Positions 22,167 to 33,867 of a stretch of DNA of 64,000 nt are shown here, piece by piece. The DNA comes from Rhabdophis nuchalis. Its lineage: Eukaryota; Chordata; Lepidosauria; Squamata; Natricidae. The position numbers and the translations under genes were made by a program. The notes beneath the pieces are model-generated. The model was given only the letters and a program-made list of their open reading frames with translations, ran no database searches and had not been told where the DNA came from. The stretch's first letter is position 1, and each line of letters starts with the position of its first letter. Location: NCBI GenBank assembly GCA_039707465.1, contig CM077643.1, positions 68,908,605 to 68,972,604 on the forward strand. Direction: 5' to 3'.

Positions 22167-24391
22167 TTAATTTCTAGACCGCTCCCTCTCCCCAAGGGGA
22201 CTCGGAGCGGTGCACAGGGAAGTTAAAACAATAAATACACATAGAAATACACATAATTCAATAAAAACAAATTAAACATCAAACCCTGCGCTAAAATTCC
22301 CCAATATACTAAAATCATATAACCCTATAAAACTATAGAAGAGAGGCTACCCTAGGCCGGCCAAGCAGAAAAAGTGCGTTTTCAATTTCAGACGGAAGGA
22401 ACGGAGGTCCGTGGTTGTTCTAATATCGGGGGGGAGGTCGTTCCAGAGGGCAGGGCCCGCCACAGAGAGCACCCTTCCCCTGGGCGTCGCCCGCTGACAA
22501 AGTCTAGTGGACGGCACCCGGAGAAGACCCTCTCTGTGGGAGCGAATCGGCCGTGAGGAAGTATGCGGCAGGATCCGATCCCGCAGATAGCTAGGTCCCG
22601 AGCCATGGAGCGCTTTGAAGATGATAACTAACACCTTGAAGCGCACCCGAAAGACGACAGGTAGCCAGTGCAGCTCGCGCAAGAGCGGTGTTACATGGGC
22701 AAACCTAGCGGTTCCCATTATTGCTCGCGCGGCTGCATTCTGGACCAACTGCAGTCTCCGAGTGCACCTCAAGAGGAGCCCCATGTAGAGAGAGTTACAA
22801 TAGTCCAGTCGGGATGTCACGAGAGCATGAGTGACTGTGCGAAGGGCATCCCGGTCCAATAGGGGGCGCAACTGGCGTACCAGGCGAACCTGGTAAAACG
22901 CCCTCCTGGCCACGGCTGTCACTTGATCTTCCATGGACAGCCGGGTATCCAGGAGGACACCCAAGTTGCACGCCCCATCCACAGGGGCAAGATGTTCGCC
23001 CCCTATGGCCAGCGATGGAGTCAGCTGGTTGAACCGGGCAGCCGGAAACCACAGCCACTCGGTCTTGGTCGGGTTGAGCCTGAGTCCGTTACTTCCCATC
23101 CAGATCCGCACGGCTTCCAGGCACTGGCACATCACCGCTACGGCATCGTTGGGGTGGTTTGGGGTAGATATATACAGCTGAGTATCATCAGCGTAGAGAT
23201 GATACTCTACCCCAAAACCACGGATGATCTCACCCAGCGGCTTCATATATGTGTTGAACAGGAGAGGCGAGAGGACCGACCCCTGAGGCACCCCACATGT
23301 GAGGGGTCTCGAGGTCGACCTCTGCTCTCCTGCCAACACAAATTGCGATCGGCCAGAGAGGTAGGAGGAGAACCACCGTAAAACGGTGCCTCCCACCCCC
23401 AACCCCCCCAGCTGATGCAATAGGATACCATGGTCGATGGTATCGAAAGCCGCCGAGAGGTCTAATAGGACCAGGATGGAGGAACAACCCCCATCTCTGG
23501 CCCTCCAGAGATCATCGACCAACGCGACCAATGCCGTCTTGGTGCAATGCCCGGGCCGAAAGCCGGACTGGCACGGGTCTAGATAATCAACTTCCTCCAG
23601 GTGACGGGGAAACTGTTGTGCCACCACACTCTCAACAACCTTCGCCAAAAAGGGAAGGTTGGAGACTGGACGATAGTTGTTTAATAGAGCTGGATCCAAA
23701 GAGGGCTTCTTAAGGAGGGGCCTCACCATAGCCTCTTTTAGGGAAGCAGGCAAGGAACCCTCACTTAAGGAAGCGTTGACAACCTCTTGGAGCCAGCCTC
23801 GTGTCACCTCCCAGGATGCCAGTACAAGCCAGGAGGGACACGGGTCCAATAAACATGTGGTGGCTCGCAGTCGCCCACGTAACCTGTCCATATCCTCGGA
23901 AGCAACGGAGTCAAACTCCTCCCAAACAAGATCTGTCTCGTGGCATCCCACTGGGCCATCAATAGGGCTAGCTCGTTCTGTATCTGAGCGGTTTTCTCCT
24001 GCAGAAAAATCACAAATTCCTCTGCTCTACCCTGTAACGGGGCTTCCCGCACCCTCTGTTGAAGGAGGGAGCGGGTCACCCTGAACAGGGCGGCAGGGCG
24101 GTTTTCTGTGGATGCTATGAGAGTAGCACAATGATGACGTTTGGCCACTCTCAGCGCCACAATGTAAGTCCGTAACTGGGCTCTTACCTGTGTCCGGTCA
24201 GATTCAGAACGGGTAGCCCTCCATCTTCTCTCTAGGCATCTCTTGCGGCGTTTCATCACCCTCAGCTCCTCGGTAAACCAAGGAGCCAGGGTGTTTCGCC
24301 ACCGCAAGAGAGGCCGCAAGGACGCGACCCGATCCAAGGCTCCCGTGGTCGCAGTATTCCATGCGGCCACGAGGTCCTCCATCTTAGGCAA
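22164..24391 (-). mobile_element. L2-type LINE, second subfamily, minus strand
   Basis: A 2.2-kb 5'-truncated L2. The 3' end (tctagaccgctccctctcc, then ggagcggtgcacagg) differs from the ccgccct...ggcggcgcac end of the other long copies and matches the short copy at 39929-40596, defining a second subfamily. It starts at about 24391, so the endonuclease is missing. Confidence 0.9.
22347..23951 (-). CDS. L2 reverse transcriptase remnant, 534 codons open
   Basis: Uninterrupted reverse transcriptase and C-terminal region of the L2 polyprotein. Landmarks: [19 protein letters not shown] at 91-109, [15 protein letters not shown] at 128-142, [10 protein letters not shown] at 164-173, [18 protein letters not shown] at 219-236, catalytic YADD at 253-256, then [19 protein letters not shown] and a C-terminus ending FFCLAGLG. 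A frameshift near 23940 separates it from the upstream piece (24397-23804), which encodes the linker with RPAALFRVTRSLLQQR. The first codons of this frame precede the true L2 frame only by the shift; there is no native start. Without an endonuclease the copy is not autonomous. Confidence 0.87.
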   Translation of the reverse strand: MGCHETDLVWEEFDSVASEDMDRLRGRLRATTCLLDPCPSWLVLASWEVTRGWLQEVVNASLSEGSLPASLKEAMVRPLLKKPSLDPALLNNYRPVSNLPFLAKVVESVVAQQFPRHLEEVDYLDPCQSGFRPGHCTKTALVALVDDLWRARDGGCSSILVLLDLSAAFDTIDHGILLHQLGGLGVGGTVLRWFSSYLSGRSQFVLAGEQRSTSRPLTCGVPQGSVLSPLLFNTYMKPLGEIIRGFGVEYHLYADDTQLYISTPNHPNDAVAVMCQCLEAVRIWMGSNGLRLNPTKTEWLWFPAARFNQLTPSLAIGGEHLAPVDGACNLGVLLDTRLSMEDQVTAVARRAFYQVRLVRQLRPLLDRDALRTVTHALVTSRLDYCNSLYMGLLLRCTRRLQLVQNAAARAIMGTARFAHVTPLLRELHWLPVVFRVRFKVLVIIFKALHGSGPSYLRDRILPHTSSRPIRSHREGLLRVPSTRLCQRATPRGRVLSVAGPALWNDLPPDIRTTTDLRSFRLKLKTHFFCLAGLG

Positions 24392-26090
24392 GGCCAATCT
24401 TTATCAGCCAGATCAAGCATATGTTGAAGCCCCATTTGTCAGTTTTATAGCACCAATTTGATGTGGCCAAACTCTACTAAGGCACTTTAAATATGCCTTG
24501 AAATCAAAGCTTTGTCAAGATAAGATTTTGGTACAAAATTCTCTACAGCTTTAACATGTATAGACTCAAAGTATCCTGGAGGCAGGGGACACGTAGTCCT
24601 AACTAAAGAAACCTGCCAAATACTTAGCTTTTTTTTTCTCTGAAGGAGAGATCAGTGGATCTTTTGACTGCAAGCCACACATCCTGGTAAAGTTATTATC
24701 ACTATAATTTTAAGAGGAAATGGCTAACTAGACACAGTCTTGTGTCTCTATCTCAGCTTTCTTCTCCAATGATCTCTTGACCTTTTTGAGCCTGCCAATA
24801 AATGCTGCATATTTGTGAGGCATTGTATTATGTTTCATATTCAGGAAATCCTTCTAGCAGTGTCTAATAGACATGGAAACCTCACTGTTTTCCTGAGAGG
24901 GTTCCAAAGTCTCAGTTATTAAAGATAATTTACAGTAGACTTTGGCTACTAAGTTCAAACCAGACCTTAGCATGAGGATGGCAGGACATTATTTTTTATT
25001 TTCATTAGTAAGCCAATACTCTCTGCTTCTTTTAAGAATTTCATTTCAATCCATTGATGTTGTAGTCAAAGCAAAAGGGTTACAAACTAAAGTTACTAAA
25101 ATTGATGATAGAGGCAGGAAAAAGGACCCAAAGACTGCCCTTGATGTTCTCTATTGTTGCTAGATGATGGCAGTTACTCCTGCAGTAATTCTAAAGCTTC
25201 CTTAACTATGTTTCAAAATACCCTCAAAATGTGAATGTTCATTGTACCCAGATATTCACCTGATTGCAAAGAAGAAAGGCAATTTCTATTTTCATTTTTT
25301 CCATAATGGTGAAAGATATGAAACCCTTGAAATAGTTTCATGAAGTTGAGACATTATTTGACTTCTTTTCTTCTTGACTTGACAGTGATAAAAGAGCATA
25401 ATTAAACTTTCAGGGAATATGCTGCTTTTATTAGTAAATGCGGAGTTATAGTCCTATTGAATTCACATGTGTTATAACATGGAAAGCCTTTCCCCATAAT
25501 TGTAGATGCCCATAGGTTGCCTGTGGTTATTCCAAATATAATAAAGTATATGCAGAGATGCTCTCATCTTTATTGTCATGTGTTAAAATATCTTATGGGG
25601 TATGCTTTCACTTAATGAACTCCAGACTATATATTCTCCATGACTGAGAATATAAATTTCCAAACTGAAGACTGAGAGACAATTGCAAGAAATCAATCCA
25701 TTATGTTATTAATCCTTCCTGTGAGCTGACAGACCATAAAATGTTCCTACAATATGATAAACTTTTCAGGTCTTACTTTCAGATAGCCTCTTCGGGAGTT
25801 GCTTGGTTCATTCAACCATTGTCAATATAGAAATGCAGCAAAACACTTGTTCATAGCTGAAAAAAGTAATTACCATATTTAAGAGCATCTTTCCATCCAT
25901 TGTTATTCTAGAGATCACTAGAAATAAGGTAGAAGCAGAGCTTTTGATGACCCAAATTCTAAATTTTGCAGAGGCATACAAAAAGTTGCCACATGTGTTA
26001 TTGGAATTAAATGTAGCTTTATTTACTTCAACAGGTTCCCAGGTGATTGGATACAAATAGGAATATGTAGCTGTATGACCACTCTAGGAA
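24392..26090. other. Unique DNA, nothing recognised
   Basis: A 1.7-kb stretch with no recognised repeat or coding block. Confidence 0.5.
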
Positions 26091-26510
26091 ATACTCTCCA
26101 GAGCCATGATGATGGACCTAAGGCACACGTGCTCAAAGTGGAATGCAGAGCCATGTTGCCTGGTACCATGATGTCATTCGTTCATCTTCCAGGTTTCTGG
26201 TGTGCCTGTGCATGCGACAATCAGCTGGCCTTTGTGTGTGTGTGGCAGTGCCAGAAACTGGAAGAGCTGGTCTTCTGTTTTCCTGTGTGAGCATGCATGT
26301 CGGCCAGCTGATCATCATGCACACATGCATGCCAGAAACCTGGAAGACTAGCTTGCTGGCATGCATGTGTGTGCTGAAAACCAGAAGTTTATTTCTGGAC
26401 ACATGCATGCACCCTGGGCAGCTCCTCTTCTGGGTTGCAGTCCAGACAAGCGCACACATGCCTTTTTTGGCACTCGGTGCTGAAAAGGTTCAACATAGAG
26501 GAAATATCTC
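26091..26510 (-). mobile_element. Decayed hAT-like element rich in catgcatg motifs
   Basis: The right end reads ggcactcggtgctgaaaagg; reversed this resembles the gaacctttttggcaccgag terminus of a hAT MITE. The interior contains imperfect tandem units built around ccagaaacctggaag and gcatgcatgtgtg. The left boundary is uncertain. Open frames here on both strands are artefacts of the repeats. Confidence 0.5.
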
Positions 26511-26591
26511 TGGTATAAGAATATGGGGACATTTTTGTTACTTGAAAGGGAGACAGAAAAGAACACCATTAATTTTTATTAGACCTGTTTG

Positions 26592-26910
26592 GTCTAGTGC
26601 AGTGATGCTAACCTTTTTCTAAAGGTGTGCCAAAATTGTGTGTGTGTGTGCAGTATTGCACATGCACATGTGCCCCCGCTTGCGCATGTGTGCACCTCTC
26701 CCCCATGTATTTGTATGGTTCCCCCATGCGGGGGGGGGGGAGTTTTTGCCCTCCCCCGGCTCTGGAGACTTTTCTGAAGCCTGAGGATGGTGAAAATGGC
26801 CTCCCCTAGCTCCCCGGAAGGCCAAAAATCAGCTGGCCAGAGATGAGGCCTGCCGTGCCAGCAAATATGGTTCCATGTGCCATCTGCGGTTCATCATCAT
26901 GGGTCTAGTG
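26592..26910. mobile_element. hAT MITE, 303 bp, with perfect 8-bp target duplication
   Basis: The element itself is 26600-26902. The eight bases gtctagtg occur immediately on each side (26592-26599 and 26903-26910), the target size of hAT transposases. The ends are cagtgatgctaacc and ggttcatcatcatgg, a decayed inverted pair. The interior is rich in gtgtgtg, gcgcatgtgtgc and a G9-10 run. It has no coding capacity and would have relied on a hAT transposase from elsewhere. Confidence 0.85.
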
Positions 26911-27443
26911 GTTCAGACACCAGACTAGAAATCAGGAAAATATGAGTTCATTCCATCTTAGGTGTGAAAGCCCAATTCACTTCACAGGACTTCTTGTTGT
27001 AGGGAAAATACTGTAGAAGGAGGAAGGAGTATTAAGTATGTTCTCTGTTTTGAGTTATTTATAAAAATAATACATGTATGACCCAAAAAAATATTTAGGA
27101 AAAGGAATCTTACCTTCTCAGGAAAAACAATTCCTCTTTGCCCCTAAATGACAGATTTTTCTTCAGTCTTTTAATTACTATCCAGAGAAGGGTAAAAGAA
27201 ATTGCTATACTGATAATCTGCTAAGCCAACTAGAGCGGAAAAGTGACTTAAATTATACTGATGACCACATTCCTAATGCCCACGAATTGGAATATAAGAC
27301 GACTTGACAGAAGAAAGTGACAGGCCAAGACATTTTTGCTGCTGGTGGCAAAATCCAAGACAACAGCACTCCTATAGCTCCCATGATGCTCCCATCACAC
27401 TTGATGGTGTGAAAACAACTATATGGGATCCAAAGCTTTAGAG
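26911..27443. other. Unique DNA, nothing recognised
   Basis: No repeat family or gene recognised. Confidence 0.5.
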
Positions 27444-27524
27444 TAGGTTTTCTCAAACTTGGTAACTTTAAGACTTAACTCCCCCATTCAAGACATCTTA
27501 AAGTTACAAGTTTGAGAAACACCA
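27444..27524. mobile_element. Short hairpin hAT-like MITE, decayed
   Basis: The left arm tctcaaacttggtaacttta is inverted at the right as taaagttacaagtttgaga. The arms resemble the outer part of the palindromic MITEs at 36631 and 42628 (ccaaacttggcaactttaag). The internal halves are missing. I could not see a target duplication. Confidence 0.6.
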
Positions 27525-29149
27525 TCTAATTGCACAATTTAGAACCAGATAAGATGGAGGCTATGTAAATGTTTTAAACAAACAAATTAATAAACAAAAT
27601 TAAAAGAAAATACAAAAGTAAAGTGAAGGGAAATTAGGGAAGGAAAAAGTGAGGGAAAGAAAAGGGAGAAAAGAAAAGAAAAAAGGCATTGATTTCCAAC
27701 TCCCTGTGGTGCAGTAGAATAAGGCATCAAACCAAAACTTTTACTTTTATATAATAGTATAAATTCGCCATTTCTAGAGCAATACATCTATATAATTGGT
27801 AAAATTCAAAATCAAAGATTAATATTTTTTCCAAGTACAAATCCAGAAGCAGTTTCTAAGTAGAAATAAAAGAATTTATTTTCTTGTCTTTGGTCAAAAC
27901 AGCCAATTCAGCTATCTCTGATAACTCCATCAATTTTTGCGGTCACTCATACATTGAGGGAGATGGATGTGACCTTCCATTTATTTCCTTAATCTTTTAA
28001 TTAATTATTTTTTTTAGGAAATAAAATAACTAATTGCCTGCGTATTTCAAAACTGAGCCAGCAACATTCAGAATGTTCACGAGACTTTAAAAAGCCATAC
28101 CTAGTGTAAATTCCCCTGATTAAACTACACGCTGTTTTATGATGTGCTTCTGTTTGTTTTACTTTTATTCATCCTTCTGAAATTGTAAGATATATGACAT
28201 TTTTATTACTATTATCTTATCTGCCAACATATGAGGACTACAAAGAGGAACAAGGTTTGTTCACTGTGCTACTCATAGCATGGTGTACAGCTTTTAATTA
28301 ATTGCTTTCCTTCCCCTTCTCAGCATGCAGTTTTTCTTCTCTCTCTCTCTCTCTCTCACTCCCAAGGCATGAAGGAAGAGATCCAAATAAGACATTGGTA
28401 AGTGGGGTTGAAGCAATGTTTCCTATTGGGAGCAGAATTTCTGTAAACCCAAGCCAAATAAGACATGCAAATAATAAATGAAACTGTCATCTATTGCAAG
28501 GGGTAAACACTGCAGCATCAATGAAATAAAAACACTACTCTGTCTTTTATTGGGTTGCATGGATTGGAGACGAGCTTATTAGTACCCAGGAAGATTTTTA
28601 AGCTCTTTTTTGATTTATCCATTTGTCCTTTGCTTGACAGTGCCTGAATGGGAGAGAACCATCTAATGACAGGTTAAGACTAAATGATATCATTCAAATT
28701 CACTTTAAAAAAAAATCAAAAACTTCAACATAAATATGAATTGGGTGGTGTATGTAGACTGTTTACAGTTGCGATCATAAGTAAAAGCCAAACACCATGT
28801 TATTAAAATAATACTCTTAAGTAAAATAATTTAGCTTATGGCAATAAATAAAAGCTTATTAATTTCATATTGCTTGGAATTCCCAGTGGTGATCTCTGGA
28901 GGATTGTGTCCACAAACATTGTTTAGGCCATTTCCCCCCTTCTGTTTATATTTCTGCTCAAAATGAAGTATGTCACATGATCTGATCATGATCTGTGTTT
29001 ATATGCTAGAACAGGAGAACCATGAAAAGGAAGGAAACCTGCTTTCACACATAAAGGAAGAAGGCATCCACAAATTTACTGACAGTGAAATCGCTCAGCT
29101 GTGATTGCCATGACACCATGGCACTTTGAAGATCATGTAAAAGCTTCAG
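27525..29149. other. AT-rich unique DNA, nothing recognised
   Basis: It contains a purine-rich run at 27600-27690 and a short (TC)n at about 28336-28358. No other feature recognised. Confidence 0.5.
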
Positions 29150-29340
29150 GTGATCCAGGATACATATGCCCATCTGATATTTGTACTCTGTATCTGCACT
29201 GGTTCTCAGTATGGTGATGGTTATCACCTTTAAAGCCCTACATGGGCTAGGATCAGGCCACTTCCAGGAACCACCTTCTCTACAAAACATCTGCCCGCCC
29301 CACATGCCTCCATTGGACAGGCATACTCCAGGTTCCCTTA
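29150..29340 (+). pseudogene. Old L2-like C-terminal scrap
   Basis: Translation of about 29205-29330 gives VITFKALHGLGSGHFQEPPS, then ASIGQAYSRFP-like text in another frame. This resembles the [19 protein letters not shown] block of the L2 copies. It is highly diverged and from an older subfamily. Confidence 0.45.
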
Positions 29341-29587
29341 TGTAAATATTGTCATCTTATGGGATCTAGGAAGCATTTTTTTTTCAGTGACTATTTCTGT
29401 GATTTGAACAATCATAAGTAACATTATGGGGAAAAAATGTAAATATGCATATAAATACTCATAGATTTATTTCTTTAAGAACACAAAATCAGGATGAAAC
29501 AAGGTTAAAACTGTAATAAAAAAAAACACCTGGTGGGGGAGGAGAAAAAAGTAGAATATTGATATATAGTGTACTATATATAATCAT

Positions 29588-29837
29588 ATGGGGCATGGTG
29601 GCTCAGTGGCTAAGACGCTGAGTTTGTAGATCAGAATGATTGGCAGTTCAGTGGTTCAAATTCCTAGTGCCGCATAAGGGAATGAGCTCCTGTTACTTAT
29701 CCCAGCTTCTGCAACCTAGCAGTTCCAAAACATGTAAAAATGCAAGTAGAAAAAATAGGAACCACCTTTGGTGGGAAGGTAACAGCGTTCCGTGCACCTT
29801 TGGTGTTTAGTTATGCTGGCCACATGACCACGGAGAT
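29588..29837 (+). mobile_element. Sauria-type SINE, left part (split by an L2)
   Basis: It begins with a tRNA-like head: tggctcagtggctaagacgc (A box) and ggttcaaattcct (B box). The body follows (caagtagaaaaaataggaac, tggtgggaaggtaacagcg) and runs to cacatgaccacggag. The remainder resumes at 30190. The order matches the intact relative at 37746-38098. The assignment to Sauria SINE rests on the tRNA head plus Bov-B-like 3' end. Confidence 0.78.
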
Positions 29838-30189
29838 TTATTTATTTATTATTTATTAATTTAATTTGTATACCGCCCTCTCTCCCGTTTGGGACTCAGG
29901 GCGGTGCACAGGGATAATAAAAAGATAAAATACATATAAATACAATCAATTGGATAAATTTAAAATTAAATTAAATAAATTTAACCCGTGCTAAAATATT
30001 GAACATGAAAAAAGTAGGTCTTTAATGCTCGACGGAAGAGGCGAAGGTCCGTGATAGTACAAAGGTTGGGGGGCAGGTCATTCCAGAGGGCTGGACCTGC
30101 CACGGAGAAGGCCCTTCCCCTGGGAGTAGCCAGCCGGCATTGTCCAGCAGACGGCACCCATTGTCCAGCAGATGGCATTATCCAGCAGC
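29838..30189 (-). mobile_element. Short L2 3' insertion inside a SINE
   Basis: Only the last ~350 bases of an L2. The 3' end lies at the left ((TTTA)n, then taccgccctctctcccg) and the last coding block in the middle. Its C-terminal reading resembles [22 protein letters not shown]. The seven-base string cggagat occurs at 29831-29837 and 30190-30196, a credible target duplication. At the truncated end the motif ttgtccagcagacggcaccc is repeated about three times (30139-30190). Confidence 0.85.
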
Positions 30190-30300
30190 CGGAGATGTCT
30201 GCAGACAGCGCTGGCTCTTCGACTTTGAAACAGAGATGAGCATTACCCCCAAAGTTGGGAATGAATAGCACATATGTATGAGGGGAACCTTATCTTCTAT
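30190..30300 (+). mobile_element. Sauria-type SINE, right part
   Basis: Continues the SINE broken at 29837: gagatgtctgcagacagcgc, then a 3' end reading acatatgtatgaggggaacc and ttatctt. The 3' segment resembles the end of squamate Bov-B LINEs, whose RT is known to mobilise Sauria SINEs. Confidence 0.78.
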
Positions 30301-30887
30301 ATATAATAATGAAAACACTAAGGAATGAAATTGAGGATTCCTGCATTGTGCAAAGGGTTGCATTAGATATTCTTTATTTCACTTCCTCCATTTTGTAACT
30401 TTATATATTAAAAAAAAAAATACTTGGCAAACAAAATCAATTATGCTCCCAGAAAATAATTTATATTTATCTCCAAACTAATCTCAGATTCTTTGCATTC
30501 TCAGTGGCGCCATCTAAATCACTTCTACAGAATTTGATGAGCTCCTAATCTTAGATATCTCTTTTGATTGCTCCTGCAACTGTATTCTGATGTGTAATTA
30601 TCGGTTTTGCTGACAACACTGAATGGGAAAAATTCTGAAAGGTGTAAAATATTTTACATGCATGATATATAATGTAGAATTATCTTGTGATATCTACTAA
30701 CTTGTATACCTTGCCCAAACTCAGATATTCGATTTCAATTAGAAGGGTATGTCAATGTATAAGAAATTATGAGCTGGGATAGCCATAACAACAAGTCAGC
30801 CAATAGGAACTGTTTGGTGAGTAAGAAACAGGATTTGTTGTGAGCCATGGAAGACAACTCAGAGTCTGGCTGTGGCTTAGCCTAACT

Positions 30888-30890
<3 letters not shown>
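30301..30890. other. AT-rich unique DNA, nothing recognised
   Basis: No feature firmly recognised. The stretch 30740-31220 has some LTR-like texture (see rejected items). Confidence 0.45.
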
Positions 30891-30937
<47 letters not shown>

Positions 30938-30956
30938 CCTCCCTCCCTCCCTCCCT

Positions 30957-30990
<34 letters not shown>
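30891..30990. repeat. (CT)n - (CCCT)n - (CT)n compound microsatellite
   Basis: About 40 bases of tc, then about 30 of ccct units, then tc again. The Glu-Arg-rich minus-strand frame across it is an artefact. Confidence 0.95.
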
Positions 30991-30994
<4 letters not shown>

Positions 30995-32354
30995 CTATAG
31001 TCTGCGATTCTAGCTTCTGTGCTTCTAGCTTCTGTGATTTCTAGTTCTGCCTTCTGCTTCTTGTCCTTGTACTTTCTACCACATTGCAAGAGCTGCATAG
31101 GTGTTGTATACATGCATCACGTTTTATATTATTGTACATAAACAAGTTTCTTCCATAAGTGAATGCTGCTGAATTATTGACTTGTATGCTGGTTGGATTG
31201 CTGAAAACTCTTACAGGTAGGATTCAATTTTGTCTATTCTTCATTGTAAGGGTTCCCGTTTCCTCCAAAACATTATTCCAGAATAGAATGGATCAAAAAT
31301 AACGAAGACAAAATTCAACCATGAAAGAAAGAAAAAAAAATTCATAGAAATGTCAAAAAACACAGAAAAAAGTCAGCTTTAAGTTCAAGTATGACCTGCA
31401 ACTTCTGGCTTAATTCCCATTCATCTTGAAATGCTTACCTCCATTTCTAAATTTCTTTTGTGACATTTCATAAGACCATCTTATTTGTAGAATATGAGAA
31501 CAAAATAAGATTTTATTTGTTCAACTTGACAATTTGGACAAACCAAGCAAACCAAGGGGGTGGGGGGGAAGCACCCATACTTTTTACATGGAACAATATA
31601 AGCAGTGGACCGTGGAGAACTTAGAAGTCAGCTATTTGAACCTACAACAATTGCACTAGTTTACATTAATTCATAGACTTTATTGTATGATTTAAGTTTA
31701 CCCAAATCAGTTCTATTGGAGTTGGGGAAATTGGACAAAAAGTTGAATTTTCCAGAAGAAGAATATCAATTATGTCAACATCCAGCTGCTACTCAGCACC
31801 AAACCTGGGGAACATAAAGCAAGAAGTGTCAGATTAAAACTGCAAGTTATAAGAGGGCAATGTATTTTCATGTTAACAAATGCTTACAGTGGCTTCAATC
31901 TTGCATGCAATAAAGACTAATATCTAAAGGAATCTTGAAGCTGAATGTATTGAAGCATGCAGCAACTGCAAAGAAGAGAAAAAAATCATTGGAATAATTA
32001 AGAAAGAAATAGAAAATAGAACTTCTAATAGGCAAATTCTAAGTGACAGTACACAGTAATGAGTTTATCCATTTGCCAAATTTATGTGACCACCTATCTC
32101 ATAGAAAGTGATTCTGGGCAGCATACAATAATCCAAATAAAACAGTAAATATATAAAACAATCATTACTTAAAACCTTTAATGCATAATTATTAAAAGAG
32201 GAGGACTAAAACAGAAGAAAATAGATGGAAGGATGTTAATATTAACAGAGCCACCTCTTGAGCTTACCTGTCCCCTGGAGTTGCTAGACTTGCAGTGGGA
32301 CTTTTGAAAGGGTGACAAGGCTGACCTCACCTGTGGGGGGGGGGATAATTCCAT
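30991..32354. other. AT-rich unique DNA, nothing recognised
   Basis: No repeat family or gene recognised apart from short A and G runs. Confidence 0.5.
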
Positions 32355-32930
32355 AATAGTTATAGTTATAGTTTATTTGATTTATATACCGCCCTTCTCC
32401 CTTTTGGGACTCAGGGCGGTGTACAGCCACAATAAAATAAACAGTACAAAATCTAAAACAATATAATAAAAAGATAAAAAGATATTAAATAAATACATGC
32501 ACCGTAGCATAAGAGACCACACAAAATGTAGCTCCCTCTGTGTTGGAGATTTGATGGATGGACGATGAAATCAGGAAGAGGTGGTCCATCCAAGAATCCA
32601 ATACCATACCATGAAGGGCTTTAAAGGTCAATATCACACCTTGAATTAGACCCGGAAATAAACTACCAAAGCAGCTAGTGCAGCAAAGATGTTACATGTG
32701 CTCAAGAGAAACACACATAACAGTTTGTGCTACTCCGTTATGCAGCAACTGAATTTTCTGGATTACACTTCAGGGGCAGCTTCATGTAGAGACTATTGCA
32801 ATAGCCCAATTAGGACATTACCAGGTTACAAATGACCCAGAGATATAGGAATGGGTGAAACTGACACACAATATGAAATTGTGCAAAGACTCTATTCACC
32901 ATGTTTGCTCATTGGTTTATGGAGTTTCTG
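32355..32930 (-). pseudogene. Older L2 copy, 3' region, minus strand
   Basis: The 3' end reads tataccgcccttctccc and ggactcagggcggtgtaca. Upstream, reversed coding sequence is still aligned in order with the young L2s (gaagggctttaaaggt, gttacatgtgctc, ggcagcttcatgtagag) but with many changes. It belongs to an older layer than the 22, 50 and 53 kb copies. No open frame survives. Confidence 0.75.
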
Positions 32931-33059
32931 AGGGAGGTGAAATGGAAAAGGAGATATCTACACCACCATCAGTGGTCAACTAAGGATGAACTAAGGATGA
33001 CTGGACATATGTTCAAGCCACTATTAAGCATTATTCTGTAGCACTAAGGGTGGTGAAAC

Positions 33060-33867
33060 AGTAGTATTTCTCTGCCTTTATTGAATCTGCAGATTGCCTT
33101 CAATTGTGTTGATCATGACAAGCTGTGCAACACCTTAGAGATCTTGGGCATGCCAGCACATTTTGTCAAGCTGATGCTCTTATAAAAATCAGGAAGCCAG
33201 TGCGCAAACACCATTTGGTGACACTGATTGGTTTAACATAGGGAGAGGAGTGCAGGCTGTCTTATTCAACCTGGATGCTAAAGTGATCGTGATGAAACTG
33301 AAACTTGAAGAATTAAAAATTGAAAGATTGGAGCAAAGAAGATCAGCAATCTTCAATATGCCAACAACATAACTCTCTTCTCAGAAACCAAATAGAGGTG
33401 TGAAACATCTGATCAAAAGTAGTAAAGAACAAAACAAGAAATGTGACCTTTTCCTGAACATCAAAAAGACCAAGCTCATGAGAAATGAAATGGAAATGTC
33501 AAAATAACAATTGATGGTGCAGAAATCAAATGCATGCAATGTTTTATTTTCCTAAGATTGCAGATTGATCAAAGCAGTGAATGTGCTCTAGAAATAAATT
33601 GTTGAATCACATAGGGTGACACCACAATGATGAGCATGAATCAACTATGGCAAGAATATCAGCCTGGTAACTAAATATAGATTAGTCTGCATTATGTTTC
33701 TCATAAAGCCTACAATTGCACAAGCATGAACAAACTAGACTGAAAAAAAGTTGATTCGTTCACACAGTGGTATTGGAGGAAGCTTCTGTGCATTCCTTGG
33801 ACAGCAAAGGTGACAAACAAGCAAGCACAGGAGCACATAAAACAAAACCAGATATATTGCCATAGGC
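33060..33867 (+). pseudogene. Bov-B/RTE LINE fragment, RT and C-terminus (left part)
   Basis: Interrupted translation gives AFNCVDHDKL (RT motif FDCVDHNKLW), QRRSAIFNMPTT, FLNIKKTKLM, then CFIFLRLQIDQS, then LVCIMFLIKPTIA followed by SGIGGSFCAFLGQQR-like text. This is the order of Bov-B/RTE RT and post-RT blocks (FVFLGS.I, RLVKAMVFPV.., WCWRRLLRIPWTA). Frameshifts are dense. The YADD region has become YANN-like. It continues after the L2 insertion at 34096. Confidence 0.75.

Noticed and set aside
26143..26622. 159-codon cysteine-rich frame
   Set aside because: It runs through tandem catgcatg-type repeats of a hAT-like element and has counterpart frames on the other strand.
30740..31220. Possible LTR around the CT microsatellite (aagtcagccaataggaact, cataaacaagtttcttcc)
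   Set aside because: The texture is LTR-like but I cannot define TG...CA ends or a duplication.
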